This document shows positions 1 to 7,334 of a stretch of 44,933 bases of DNA, one piece after another. The stretch's first letter is position 1. Each line of letters begins with the position of its first letter. The DNA comes from Lysobacterales bacterium (GTDB taxonomy: Bacteria > Pseudomonadota > Gammaproteobacteria > Xanthomonadales > SZUA-36): assembly GCA_013002505.1 (NCBI GenBank), contig JABDJL010000040.1:1-44933 (forward strand), written 5' to 3'. The position numbers were made by a program, and so were the translations under genes. Below the pieces are notes generated by a model. The model saw only the letters and a list, made by a program, of their open reading frames with translations, was not told where the DNA came from and ran no database searches.

Positions 1-1
1 C

Positions 2-70
2 GACACGACCGGAATATGCTTTGCCAATGATCCTGGCGCGCCGGTCAGTGCCCCGATCGCCATGGACTGA
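2..70 (+). CDS. 3' end of an unidentified gene (partial)
   Basis: An open frame runs in from the window edge and stops with TGA at 68-70, giving about 22 C-terminal residues ending in PVSAPIAMD. A good terminator begins 24 bases after the stop, which fits this being the real end of a plus-strand gene. Too little protein is visible to name a family. Another plus frame is also open here, so the reading frame is a choice based on the position of the stop before the terminator. Confidence 0.4.
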   Translation, partial: DTTGICFANDPGAPVSAPIAMD

Positions 71-93
71 GGTCGCTAAAAAACGAATTTTTG

Positions 94-122
94 AAAAGTC
101 CGGCGCATGCCGGTCTTTTTTT
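94..122. terminator. Bidirectional intrinsic terminator
   Basis: A hairpin with arms CCGGC (100-104) and GCCGG (109-113) and a GCAT loop is flanked by AAAAG (94-98) and CTTTT (115-119), which can extend the stem past one T/T mismatch. A run of seven T follows on the plus strand, and the minus strand has TTTT after the stem. It lies between the plus-strand fragment ending at 70 and the minus-strand E2 gene whose stop is at 121-123, so it can end transcripts from both sides. Confidence 0.8.
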
Positions 123-1368
123 ATTCGTGAAGGCCCAGGTCCTCGATCATCGCCTTGAGGAATCTCGCGGCCTCGCCGCCGGTCACCGCACGGTGATCGA
201 AGGTTAGCGACAACGGGATCGTGCGGTGGACTTCGAAACCACCCAATACCGGAACAACTTCATTTCGCAATTTTCCAGCCGCGATGATCGCCACGCACGG
301 GGGCGCAATGATCGGCGTTGCATAACGGCCGGCAAAGACGCCGAAATTGGACAGCATGATCGTGTAGTCCTTCATGTCATCCGGTGGAATTGAACGCGCG
401 ATGACGTTGTCACGCAGGCGGTTGATGGCCTCGCGGACCTGCGATGCAGAATTGCTGTGAACATCGCGCAATGCGGCAACGAACAGGCCATCTTCTGTAT
501 CCACCGCCATGCCGACGTCCATGCCCTTGTGAAGGATGCGCATGTTCCGTTCATCGTCATACCAGGCATTCAGGCCCGGCTCGACCTGGGCACCGGCCCA
601 CAAGCTGCGCAACAGCCGGACGGTGATGTCCTGGCCATAGGTCCAGCGGTGGATGTCAGCGTCGTCCATGATCGAGGTCGGAACCACCTTGGCGTGTGAT
701 TCGGACATGATGCGCGCCATCGTGCGACGCGTGCCCCTGATGGCTTGCCACTCGCCGCTTGGCGGTTTTGCGGGCCGGGCCTGCTTTTGCGGTCCTGGCG
801 CCTGCTTCTGTGGCGGCCGTTCGGAAGGCCTGGCCGGTTGCGGGCTGCGTGCTGCCTGCTCGACATCAGCCCGGGTGACTACGCCATCCTTGCCGCTTGG
901 ACGAACCGCAGCCAGGTCGACCTTCAACTTGCGCGCCAGGGCACGCACCGCAGGGGTAACCTTGACTCCGGAAACGCTGGAAACGGAATCGGCGACCAGC
1001 GCGTCTGACGACTCCATGGCGCCGACCACGGTGCCGGAATCCTCGCGGATTTCAACACGCTTTGTATCCTCTTCGGGTTCGGCAGGTTCCTCGCCGGGCG
1101 TTTCTGCGGGTGCTTCCGCCCCGGATTCGTCGCCTTCGACATCAAAGCTCACCAGCGGCTTGCCGGTTTCAATGACATCGCCTGGCTGTCCATGAAACTT
1201 CGCAACCTTGCCTGTGAACGGGCTTGGTACCTCGACCACGGCCTTGGCGGTTTCCATCGATACCAGCGGATCATCCAGCTTGATCTCGTCTCCTTCTTTG
1301 ACCAGCCATTCGACGATTTCCGCGTCGGGCAGGCCTTCGCCCAGGTCTGGCAAATTGAATACTTTCAT
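121..1368 (-). CDS. 2-oxo-acid dehydrogenase E2 (dihydrolipoamide acyltransferase)
   Basis: This is the acyltransferase core of a pyruvate or branched-chain 2-oxo-acid dehydrogenase complex; it passes an acyl group from lipoate to CoA. The 415 residues show one lipoyl domain (1-80) with the lipoyl lysine K42 in ETAKA, an acidic then Pro/Ala/Gln-rich linker, a peripheral subunit-binding domain (about 136-173), and the catalytic domain (about 205-415). The catalytic His is H392 in FDHRAVTGGEAARF. The usual HxxxDG motif here reads HRAVTG, so Thr replaces the Asp. The start overlaps the E1beta stop by 4 bases (ATGA), so the three genes are translationally coupled. No E3 (lipoamide dehydrogenase) gene is in the window. 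Whether the substrate is pyruvate or branched-chain 2-oxo acids cannot be settled from sequence alone. Confidence 0.93.
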   Translation of the reverse strand: MKVFNLPDLGEGLPDAEIVEWLVKEGDEIKLDDPLVSMETAKAVVEVPSPFTGKVAKFHGQPGDVIETGKPLVSFDVEGDESGAEAPAETPGEEPAEPEEDTKRVEIREDSGTVVGAMESSDALVADSVSSVSGVKVTPAVRALARKLKVDLAAVRPSGKDGVVTRADVEQAARSPQPARPSERPPQKQAPGPQKQARPAKPPSGEWQAIRGTRRTMARIMSESHAKVVPTSIMDDADIHRWTYGQDITVRLLRSLWAGAQVEPGLNAWYDDERNMRILHKGMDVGMAVDTEDGLFVAALRDVHSNSASQVREAINRLRDNVIARSIPPDDMKDYTIMLSNFGVFAGRYATPIIAPPCVAIIAAGKLRNEVVPVLGGFEVHRTIPLSLTFDHRAVTGGEAARFLKAMIEDLGLHE

Positions 1369-2345
1369 GACACTTCCATGACCTCGTTGACGGCGTTGAG
1401 TATGCGCTGGACACTGGGCATGTATTTCATCTCCATCTTGTACAGCGGCATAACGGAATCATACCCGGTGACGCGTTTGACCGGCGCGTGCAGGTGGTAG
1501 ATGCCCGCGTCAGCCAGTCCGGCGGCAATTTCAGCGCCCACGCCACACATCCGCGCGGCTTCGTGCACGATCACGCAACGGCCGGTTTTGCTGACCGACT
1601 CGATAATGCTGTCCATGTCCAGCGGGCTGATGGTGGCCACGTCAATCACCTCGGCACTGATGCCCTCGGCGTCGAGCTTTTGCGCGGCCTCGAGCGTTTC
1701 CTTGACCATCGATCCCCAGGTCACCAGCGTGACGTCGCTGCCATCACGCAACACGTAACACACGTCCAGGGGCAGGTCTTCGCCGTTGTCTTCGACGTCC
1801 TCCTTGTGAAGGCGGTAGATTCGTTTCGGCTCCAGGAACACGACAGGGTCGGGGTCGCGAATGGCAGCCAACAACAATCCGTATGCGCGCGACGGGGAGG
1901 AAGGAATCACCACGCGCACACCCGGCATGTGCGCAAAAATGGCTTCGGTCGATTCAGAATGGTGTTCCGGCGCGTGGATGCCGCCTCCGAAAGGTGCGCG
2001 CAAAACCATTGGACAGCTCAGACGGCCGCGGGTGCGGTGGCGCATTCGCGCTGCGTGGCAAATGATCTGGTCGACCATCGGATAGATGAAACCCATGAAC
2101 TGCGCTTCGGCAACGGGCTTCATCCCCTGCGCCGCCATTCCGACTGACAGGCCGGCAATCATGACTTCAGCCAGCGGCGTATCAATCACGCGCTGATCCC
2201 CAAAGCGTTGCTCGAGGCCGGCGGTTGCCCGGAACACGCCTCCGTTGATGCCGACATCTTCGCCCAGCACGACGACGCTGTCGTCATTTTCCATTTCCCA
2301 GGCCAGCGCCATCGTTACCGCTTCAACCATTGCTACACTGGCCAT
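1365..2345 (-). CDS. 2-oxo-acid dehydrogenase E1 component, beta subunit
   Basis: This is the beta subunit of the ThDP-dependent E1 decarboxylase that works with the alpha subunit encoded just upstream. It has 326 residues, the normal size for the family. The N-terminal half shows the transketolase pyrimidine-binding type signature with GEDVGINGGVFRAT and the segment RAPFGGGIHAPEHHSE. The C-terminal half (from about 190) is the transketolase C-terminal domain, with DVTLVTWGSMV and EVIDVATISPLD. Its ATG overlaps the TAA stop of E1alpha by one base, and its stop overlaps the E2 start by four, so alpha, beta and E2 are one operon read leftwards. The protein is cytoplasmic. Substrate choice (pyruvate or branched-chain) is open. 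Confidence 0.93.
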   Translation of the reverse strand: MASVAMVEAVTMALAWEMENDDSVVVLGEDVGINGGVFRATAGLEQRFGDQRVIDTPLAEVMIAGLSVGMAAQGMKPVAEAQFMGFIYPMVDQIICHAARMRHRTRGRLSCPMVLRAPFGGGIHAPEHHSESTEAIFAHMPGVRVVIPSSPSRAYGLLLAAIRDPDPVVFLEPKRIYRLHKEDVEDNGEDLPLDVCYVLRDGSDVTLVTWGSMVKETLEAAQKLDAEGISAEVIDVATISPLDMDSIIESVSKTGRCVIVHEAARMCGVGAEIAAGLADAGIYHLHAPVKRVTGYDSVMPLYKMEMKYMPSVQRILNAVNEVMEVS

Positions 2346-3418
2346 TACTTCAGCTCCTCCAGCGCTTTCTCACGCTGAGCCTCGAGGTCGTGAGGCAGGC
2401 TCGCGTACATGTAATCAAACATGCTTTCGAGGCCCGGATCAGCGACAGCCTGGTACTCGTCAACTGCCGCCTGCACGGCCTCTGCGGCCTCGGCTTGCAG
2501 TGCCTCTTCCTTGTCGTCGTCCCAGGCGCCCTGTTCGGCCAGGTAGGTTTTGAGCCGGATCAGCGGCTCGCGCTTCCAGGCCGCTTCGACCTCTTCTCCG
2601 CCGCGGTAGCGCGTCGCGTCATCGGCGGTCGTATGGTCGGAAAGCCGGTAGGTGATCATTTCGATAACCGTCGGGCCTTTGCCCTCGCGGGCATGTTGCA
2701 GTGCGTTGTCCATGGCCCAGCGGCAGGCGATCAGGTCGTTGCCGTCTACCTGGATCGAGGGCAGGCCGCCCGCGATGCCTTTCTGAGCCAGCGTCTTGGC
2801 ATTGTTTTGCTTGGACCGCGGCACCGAGATCGCCCACTGGTTGTTCATGATGACCAGCACCATCGGCAACTGGAAAGCGCTGGCCGCGTTGATCGCCTCC
2901 AGGAAATCGCCCTTGGAACTGCCACCGTCACCGACGACCGTGACGGCGACGCGTTTCTCGTCACGCAGCTTGTAAGCCAGCGCGGCCCCGGCGGCGTGCA
3001 GGCACTGTGTGGCAATCGGCACGCACCAGGCAAAATCATGCTTCGGCCCGCTGAAATCATTACCGCGCTCATCGCCGCCCCAATACAGCAGGACTTCGGA
3101 CATTTTTACGCCGCGGTAAAACTGGGCACCGTACTCCCGGTACATGGGCGCCAGGCAGTCTTCCTCGTGCATCGCGCTGCCAATCGCAACATGGGCCGCT
3201 TCATGCCCGAGGCAAGATGCGTAAGTGCCGAGCTTGCCGGTGCGTTGCAGCGCCACGGCTTTCTTGTCAAAGACCCGGGTTTTGACCATCAGGCGGTAGA
3301 GGTCAACCAGTTCGTCGGTGTTCCTGGCAATTTCCGGTATGTCATCACCCACCAGGCGCCCGTCCGGTGACAGGGTCTGGTAGTAGTCGATTTTGAACGA
3401 GGCAACTGTGGCCGGCAT
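2345..3418 (-). CDS. 2-oxo-acid dehydrogenase E1 component, alpha subunit
   Basis: This ThDP-binding subunit decarboxylates the 2-oxo acid and reductively acylates lipoyl-E2. The ThDP/Mg motif is visible as GDGGSSKGDFLEAINAA followed by NN in VLVIMNNQWAIS. The phosphorylation-loop region shows YRLSDHTTADDATRYR. I chose the ATG at 3418 (protein begins MPATVASFKIDY, 357 residues) because GAGG lies eight bases upstream and the longer reading frame back to 3565 adds a low-complexity leader that crosses the divergent promoter region. It is the first gene of the E1alpha-E1beta-E2 operon, divergent from tryptophan 2,3-dioxygenase. Neighbouring amino-acid catabolic genes make a branched-chain role plausible, but a pyruvate dehydrogenase role is equally allowed. 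Confidence 0.92.
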   Translation of the reverse strand: MPATVASFKIDYYQTLSPDGRLVGDDIPEIARNTDELVDLYRLMVKTRVFDKKAVALQRTGKLGTYASCLGHEAAHVAIGSAMHEEDCLAPMYREYGAQFYRGVKMSEVLLYWGGDERGNDFSGPKHDFAWCVPIATQCLHAAGAALAYKLRDEKRVAVTVVGDGGSSKGDFLEAINAASAFQLPMVLVIMNNQWAISVPRSKQNNAKTLAQKGIAGGLPSIQVDGNDLIACRWAMDNALQHAREGKGPTVIEMITYRLSDHTTADDATRYRGGEEVEAAWKREPLIRLKTYLAEQGAWDDDKEEALQAEAAEAVQAAVDEYQAVADPGLESMFDYMYASLPHDLEAQREKALEELK

Positions 3419-3524
3419 CGGGATATCCTCAAAGTCTGGAATTGGACCGGCCGGGCTAGCGGCGGCCTTCACAAACCGGCCAGTCGATGCATCGAGGCGG
3501 GCTACTGGCCGGGCAAAGTCCGCT

Positions 3525-3530
3525 ATTATA
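3525..3530 (-). promoter_or_regulatory. Possible -10 element for the E1alpha-E1beta-E2 operon
   Basis: The minus strand reads TATAAT here, a perfect -10 hexamer about 100 bases ahead of the E1alpha ATG. I see no convincing -35 at 16-18 bases. The overlapping plus-strand sequence TATACT at 3527-3532 could serve tryptophan 2,3-dioxygenase, whose ATG is at 3580, so divergent overlapping promoters are possible. Confidence 0.4.
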
Positions 3531-3579
3531 CTGCGAGCCGGGCTGCGGTATAACCACCCAGCCACAAAGGAATGCAGTC

Positions 3580-4464
3580 ATGAGCCAGCGCGACCCAAAA
3601 GATGAAAGCAGCAGTGGCCAGTCCAACCTGAGGCCGCTCGAAGAATCGATCAGGACCGACCTCGGCGAAAGCCTGACCTACGACGCCTATCTCAGGCTTG
3701 ATTTGTTACTGGCGGCACAGCAGCCGCTCAGTGATCCGGCACACCATGATGAAATGCTGTTTGTCATCCAGCACCAGACTTCAGAGCTGTGGATGAAATT
3801 GATTATCCATGAGCTGAAAGCGGCAATCAGTCACATCCGGGCCGACGACCCGGGGCCGGTGATCAAGATCCTGGCCCGCATCAAGCAGGTACAGCGACAG
3901 TTGTTCGAGCAATGGGCGGTGCTGGAAACGCTGACGCCCAGCGAATACGTGGAGTTTCGCTCGGTGCTTGGCACGGCGTCGGGGTTCCAGTCTCTGCAGT
4001 ACCGCATGGTGGAGTTTCTGCTCGGCAACAAGAATGAAAGCATCGTCAAGGTGTTCAGTCATGACCAGGCCGATTTCGTTGCGCTGCGCGAGGTCCTGGA
4101 ATCACCGAGCATCTACGACGAATTCCTATGTTTTCTCTCGCGCAAGGGCCACGAAATTCCCGCCAAGCATCTGCAGCGTGACTGGACCAAACCCCATGTG
4201 CGGGACGCCGGGCTGGTGCCGGTGTTCAAACGCATCTACGACCATCCCCATGATTTCTGGGTTGAGTACGACTTGTGCGAAAAACTGGTGGACGTAGAAG
4301 AAAGTTTTCAGCTTTGGCGGTTCCGCCACATGAAAACGGTCGAGCGCGTCATAGGCTTTCGGCCCGGCACCGGTGGGTCATCCGGCGTGGCATTTCTGAA
4401 GAAGGCGCTGGAACTGACATTTTTCCCGGAACTGCTCGACGTGCGAACCGAGATCGGCGCCTGA
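3580..4464 (+). CDS. kynA: Tryptophan 2,3-dioxygenase
   Basis: This heme enzyme opens the indole ring of L-tryptophan with O2 to give N-formylkynurenine, the first step of the kynurenine pathway. Recognisable family blocks are [16 protein letters not shown] near the N terminus, [20 protein letters not shown] in the middle, and the C-terminal block [19 protein letters not shown], whose His is the expected proximal heme ligand. It has 294 residues, slightly longer than the usual 280 or so because of a polar N-terminal tail. I chose the ATG at 3580 over an upstream frame start at 3487 because AAAGGA lies about nine bases before it and the upstream peptide has no family similarity. No kynurenine formamidase or kynureninase is in the window. 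The gene ends two bases before the stop of the convergent MarR gene, with no terminator visible between them. Confidence 0.95.
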   Translation: MSQRDPKDESSSGQSNLRPLEESIRTDLGESLTYDAYLRLDLLLAAQQPLSDPAHHDEMLFVIQHQTSELWMKLIIHELKAAISHIRADDPGPVIKILARIKQVQRQLFEQWAVLETLTPSEYVEFRSVLGTASGFQSLQYRMVEFLLGNKNESIVKVFSHDQADFVALREVLESPSIYDEFLCFLSRKGHEIPAKHLQRDWTKPHVRDAGLVPVFKRIYDHPHDFWVEYDLCEKLVDVEESFQLWRFRHMKTVERVIGFRPGTGGSSGVAFLKKALELTFFPELLDVRTEIGA

Positions 4465-4466
4465 AA

Positions 4467-4943
4467 TTAACCTTCTGGCGACTTGAGAGAGTCGGCCGCT
4501 TGCTGGAGTTTACTGACCAGCCTCAGCAGTAAATGCTGGTCCTCGGGCGCCAATTTAGACAGCAAGCGGTTTTCGTATTCCAGCGCCCTTGGCACGATAC
4601 GCCTGAACAGGTTTCTGCCGCGCGATGCAGAGAGTTTCAGGTGGGCGCGACGGCGATCTTCCCGGTGCTCACTGCGTTCCACCAGCCCGCGTGCCTGCAG
4701 GCGCTTAACGGCCCGGCTGATGGCAACCTTGTCCATCGCGGTCCTGAGCCTGATTTCACTCGCGGTAAGCCCCGGGAAGCGGCCTAAAACCGCGATAACC
4801 CGCCACTCGGTGACGCTCAGGTCGAATGGCTTCCTGTACGCCACGGCGATACCCTCGCTCAGGGTGTTACTGAGCAGCGACAGGCGATAAGGCAGGAACG
4901 ATTCGAGTTCAAAATCTTCCGGTGCTTGCGTGTTCTTGTTCAT
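4467..4943 (-). CDS. MarR-family transcriptional regulator, probable repressor of the tyrosine-degradation operon
   Basis: A 158-residue winged-helix protein of typical MarR size. The DNA-binding part includes LTASEIRLRTAMDKVAISRA (recognition region) followed by the wing EHREDRRRAHLKLSASRG, a classic MarR signature. I chose the ATG at 4943; a much longer frame extends upstream antisense to hpd and is not credible. The gene is divergent from hpd, and the shared intergenic region holds a perfect inverted repeat (4976-4993) inside the predicted hpd promoter. From this layout I infer that the protein represses hpd-hmgA-fahA-maiA and responds to a pathway intermediate such as 4-hydroxyphenylpyruvate or homogentisate; the ligand is not visible in the sequence. 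Confidence 0.88.
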   Translation of the reverse strand: MNKNTQAPEDFELESFLPYRLSLLSNTLSEGIAVAYRKPFDLSVTEWRVIAVLGRFPGLTASEIRLRTAMDKVAISRAVKRLQARGLVERSEHREDRRRAHLKLSASRGRNLFRRIVPRALEYENRLLSKLAPEDQHLLLRLVSKLQQAADSLKSPEG

Positions 4944-4968
4944 ATTGGGATTCGGAGTCCGCCGAGGC

Positions 4969-4997
4969 TTGATTTTAGTTACAAATGTAACTATAAG
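4969..4997 (+). promoter_or_regulatory. Predicted hpd promoter
   Basis: A sigma70-type promoter with -35 TTGATT (4969-4974), a 17-base spacer and -10 TATAAG (4992-4997). Transcription would start near 5004, leaving a leader of about 65 bases before the hpd ATG. The spacer is almost wholly occupied by the inverted repeat at 4976-4993. A second, smaller inverted repeat, TGCAAA-CT-TTTGCA, lies at 5009-5022 in the predicted leader. Confidence 0.7.
4976..4993. promoter_or_regulatory. Predicted MarR operator
   Basis: TAGTTACA-AA-TGTAACTA is a perfect inverted repeat with 8-base arms and a 2-base centre. It overlaps the first two bases of the -10 and fills the spacer of the predicted hpd promoter, so a bound dimer would exclude RNA polymerase. 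Its size suits a MarR dimer, and it sits 33 bases ahead of the MarR start, so autoregulation is also likely. Confidence 0.75.
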
Positions 4998-5069
4998 TAG
5001 GGCATTGATGCAAACTTTTGCACTTTTCTTGCAGGCAGCGAAACACGGCTGCCGTTCCGGAGACACATC

Positions 5070-6119
5070 ATGAGTGAAGTTCGTGAAAACCCATTGGGTG
5101 TGGATGGCTTTGAGTTCGTTGAATTCGCCGCCCCCGATGCGTCCTTGTTGCACAAGCTGTTTGGGCAGATGGGATTCCACCCCACGGCGCGCCACCTTGA
5201 ATATGACATCACGCTGTACAAGCAAGGCCATATCAACTTCCTGGTCAATGAACAGCCCGATAGTTTCGCGGCCGAATTCGCGCGCGAGCACGGCCCCTGT
5301 TGTACGGGCTTCGCGCTGCGCGTCGAGGACCGGGACGAGGCATTTGATTCGACAGTCGACAAGGGCGCGGTTCCGGTCAAGGACGATTTTGGCAAGGCAT
5401 TGAAAGTCCCGATGATTGAAGGCATCGGCGGATCGGTCCTGTACCTGACGGACGATCGCGACGGTAGCGTGTGGAAAGACGAATATCACCTGATCGAAGG
5501 CGCAGACCCGGAACCCGAGGGCTTCGGTCTGAGTTTTATCGACCATCTGACACACAACGTCTTTCACGGCAACATGGATGAATGGGCAGATTTCTACAGT
5601 CGCCTGTTCGGCTTTTACGAGGTGCGCTATTTCGATATCAAGGGCCAGCAGACCGGCCTGACATCCCGCGCCATGACATCTCCGACCGGCGCCATCAGCA
5701 TTCCCATCAACCAGTCGTCTGATCCCAAGAGCCAGATCAACGAGTATCTCGATGAATACAAGGGTGAAGGCGTGCAGCACATCGCCTTGTACACGGAAAA
5801 TGTCTACCAGACGGTCGAAGCCATGCACAAGTCCGGTATCGATTTCCTCGATACCCCGGACACCTACTATGAGATTATCGACAAGCGCATTCCGGAGCAC
5901 GACGAGGACCTCGAAAGGATGCGTAAAAACCGCATCCTGATGGATGCCGACGAGGAAACCGGGCAGAAGTTGCTGTTGCAGATATTTACCAAGGCCAACA
6001 TCGGCCCGATTTTTTTCGAGATTATCCAGCGTAAGGGCAACAAGGGCTTCGGCGAGGGAAATTTCACGGCTTTGTTCGAGTCGATTGAGCTGGACCAGAT
6101 GAGGCGGGGAGTACTCTGA
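5070..6119 (+). CDS. hpd: 4-hydroxyphenylpyruvate dioxygenase
   Basis: This Fe(II) enzyme converts 4-hydroxyphenylpyruvate and O2 to homogentisate and CO2, the entry to the tyrosine catabolic operon. The 349-residue protein has the two-domain vicinal-oxygen-chelate fold. The C-terminal domain carries the expected iron ligands H159 (in FIDHLTHNV), H237 (in GVQHIALYT) and E317 (in PIFFEIIQRKG). The block GFGEGNFTALFESIELDQ is the family C-terminal helix region. It is the first gene of hpd-hmgA-fahA-maiA, behind a predicted MarR-controlled promoter. hmgA starts three bases after its stop. Confidence 0.97.
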   Translation: MSEVRENPLGVDGFEFVEFAAPDASLLHKLFGQMGFHPTARHLEYDITLYKQGHINFLVNEQPDSFAAEFAREHGPCCTGFALRVEDRDEAFDSTVDKGAVPVKDDFGKALKVPMIEGIGGSVLYLTDDRDGSVWKDEYHLIEGADPEPEGFGLSFIDHLTHNVFHGNMDEWADFYSRLFGFYEVRYFDIKGQQTGLTSRAMTSPTGAISIPINQSSDPKSQINEYLDEYKGEGVQHIALYTENVYQTVEAMHKSGIDFLDTPDTYYEIIDKRIPEHDEDLERMRKNRILMDADEETGQKLLLQIFTKANIGPIFFEIIQRKGNKGFGEGNFTALFESIELDQMRRGVL

Positions 6120-6121
6120 CG

Positions 6122-7258
6122 ATGGCCAAAAAGTGGATTTCAACACCCAAGGTAGAGGGCAAAGCCTCGCGGCAGGCTCATGCCGACCTGCCGGAAAACA
6201 CCTATGAGCGCGAGCTCGGCAAGGAGGGTTTTTTCGGGCCGGCTACGCACATGCACCACAAGCACCCGCCGACGGCGTGGGAGCGCTTCGAGGGTGAATT
6301 GCGGCCGCGCGCGTTCGATACCACCAAGTTCGCAGAGTTCGGCCCAACGCCCTGGCACGCCCACCAGTTGTTGTCTAACGCGGCCTGCAAGTTCCGGATC
6401 TGGGAAATGACCGAATCCATGGACCAGCTGGCGCGCAATGCAGATGGCGACGAGTTGCTGTTCATCCATTCGGGGCGGGGGCACCTGTTTTGCGACTATG
6501 GCCACCTCGAAGTGAGCGAAGGCGACTACATCATGCTGCCTCGAAGCACGATGTGGCGGCTTGAATCAGCGTCTCCGATGCGCATGCTGCTGATCGAGGC
6601 GACCAATTCGAGCTACCAGTTGCCGGACAAGGGATTGCTCGGCCCGCACGCGATTTTCGATCCTGCCATGCTGGAATCCCCAAAAATTGACGACATGTTC
6701 GTCGCCCAGCAGGATGAATCGGAATGGGAAGTACATATCAAGCGCAACAACGAGGTGACGGTCGTCACCTACCCGTTCAACCCGCTGGATGCGATCGGCT
6801 GGCATGGCGATCTCGTGCCGGTACGCATCAACTGGCGGGATTTCCGGCCGCTGATGAGTCACCGCTACCACCTGCCACCATCGGTACACACCACGTTTGT
6901 TGCCAACCGTTTCGTGGTCTGCACATTTGTACCACGGCCATTCGAGACGGACCCGGGCGCGCTGAAAGTACCTTTTTTCCACAACAACGATGACTTCGAC
7001 GAGGTGCTCTTCTACCATGCGGGTGAATTTTTCAGCCGTGACAACATTCACCCCGGGATGATCACGCTGCACCCTTGCGGCTTCACGCACGGGCCGCACC
7101 CCAAGGCACTCAAGAACGCATTCGAGCAATCGGCCGAGGGCACCAATGAAGTGGCCGTGATGATCGACACCCGGGATGCGCTGGAGGTCAGTGAAAAGTC
7201 CGAAACGGTTGAGTGGCGCCGCTACGTAGATTCCTGGAAAGGGATAAAGGATGATTAA
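6122..7258 (+). CDS. hmgA: Homogentisate 1,2-dioxygenase
   Basis: A cupin-type Fe(II) dioxygenase that opens the ring of homogentisate to 4-maleylacetoacetate. Family blocks include GDELLFIHSGRGHLFCDYGH (about 109-128) and the C-terminal metal-site region with FYHAGEFFSR (about 297-306) and HPCGFTHGPHP (317-327). At 378 residues it is shorter than the classic homogentisate dioxygenase of about 430-445 residues. The identity rests on these blocks and on its place between hpd and fahA, where this step is required. It begins two bases after the hpd stop, so the two are coupled. Confidence 0.93.
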   Translation: MAKKWISTPKVEGKASRQAHADLPENTYERELGKEGFFGPATHMHHKHPPTAWERFEGELRPRAFDTTKFAEFGPTPWHAHQLLSNAACKFRIWEMTESMDQLARNADGDELLFIHSGRGHLFCDYGHLEVSEGDYIMLPRSTMWRLESASPMRMLLIEATNSSYQLPDKGLLGPHAIFDPAMLESPKIDDMFVAQQDESEWEVHIKRNNEVTVVTYPFNPLDAIGWHGDLVPVRINWRDFRPLMSHRYHLPPSVHTTFVANRFVVCTFVPRPFETDPGALKVPFFHNNDDFDEVLFYHAGEFFSRDNIHPGMITLHPCGFTHGPHPKALKNAFEQSAEGTNEVAVMIDTRDALEVSEKSETVEWRRYVDSWKGIKDD

Positions 7259-7268
7259 CAGGTTACTG

Positions 7269-7287
7269 GTGACGGGTTACCCGTCAC
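7269..7287. repeat. Inverted repeat between hmgA and fahA
   Basis: GTGACGGG (7269-7276) and CCCGTCAC (7280-7287) are perfect 8-base arms around TTA. The GTCAC arm recurs twice more just downstream (near 7289-7300). There is no T-run, so this is not a standard terminator. It may tune expression or stability of the downstream part of the operon, or bind a regulator. Confidence 0.55.
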
Positions 7288-7334
7288 TGGTCACTCGTCA
7301 CAATGATTGAACTTACTGGAGACAGAACACCCAC

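Noticed and set aside
2330-3370. 346-residue plus-strand open frame
   Set aside because: It is the shadow of the E1alpha gene on the opposite strand.
4944-6146. Long minus-strand frame extending the MarR gene to 559 residues
   Set aside because: The upstream part is antisense to hpd, has no family similarity, and removes the intergenic promoter and operator. The MarR ATG at 4943 gives a normal-length protein.
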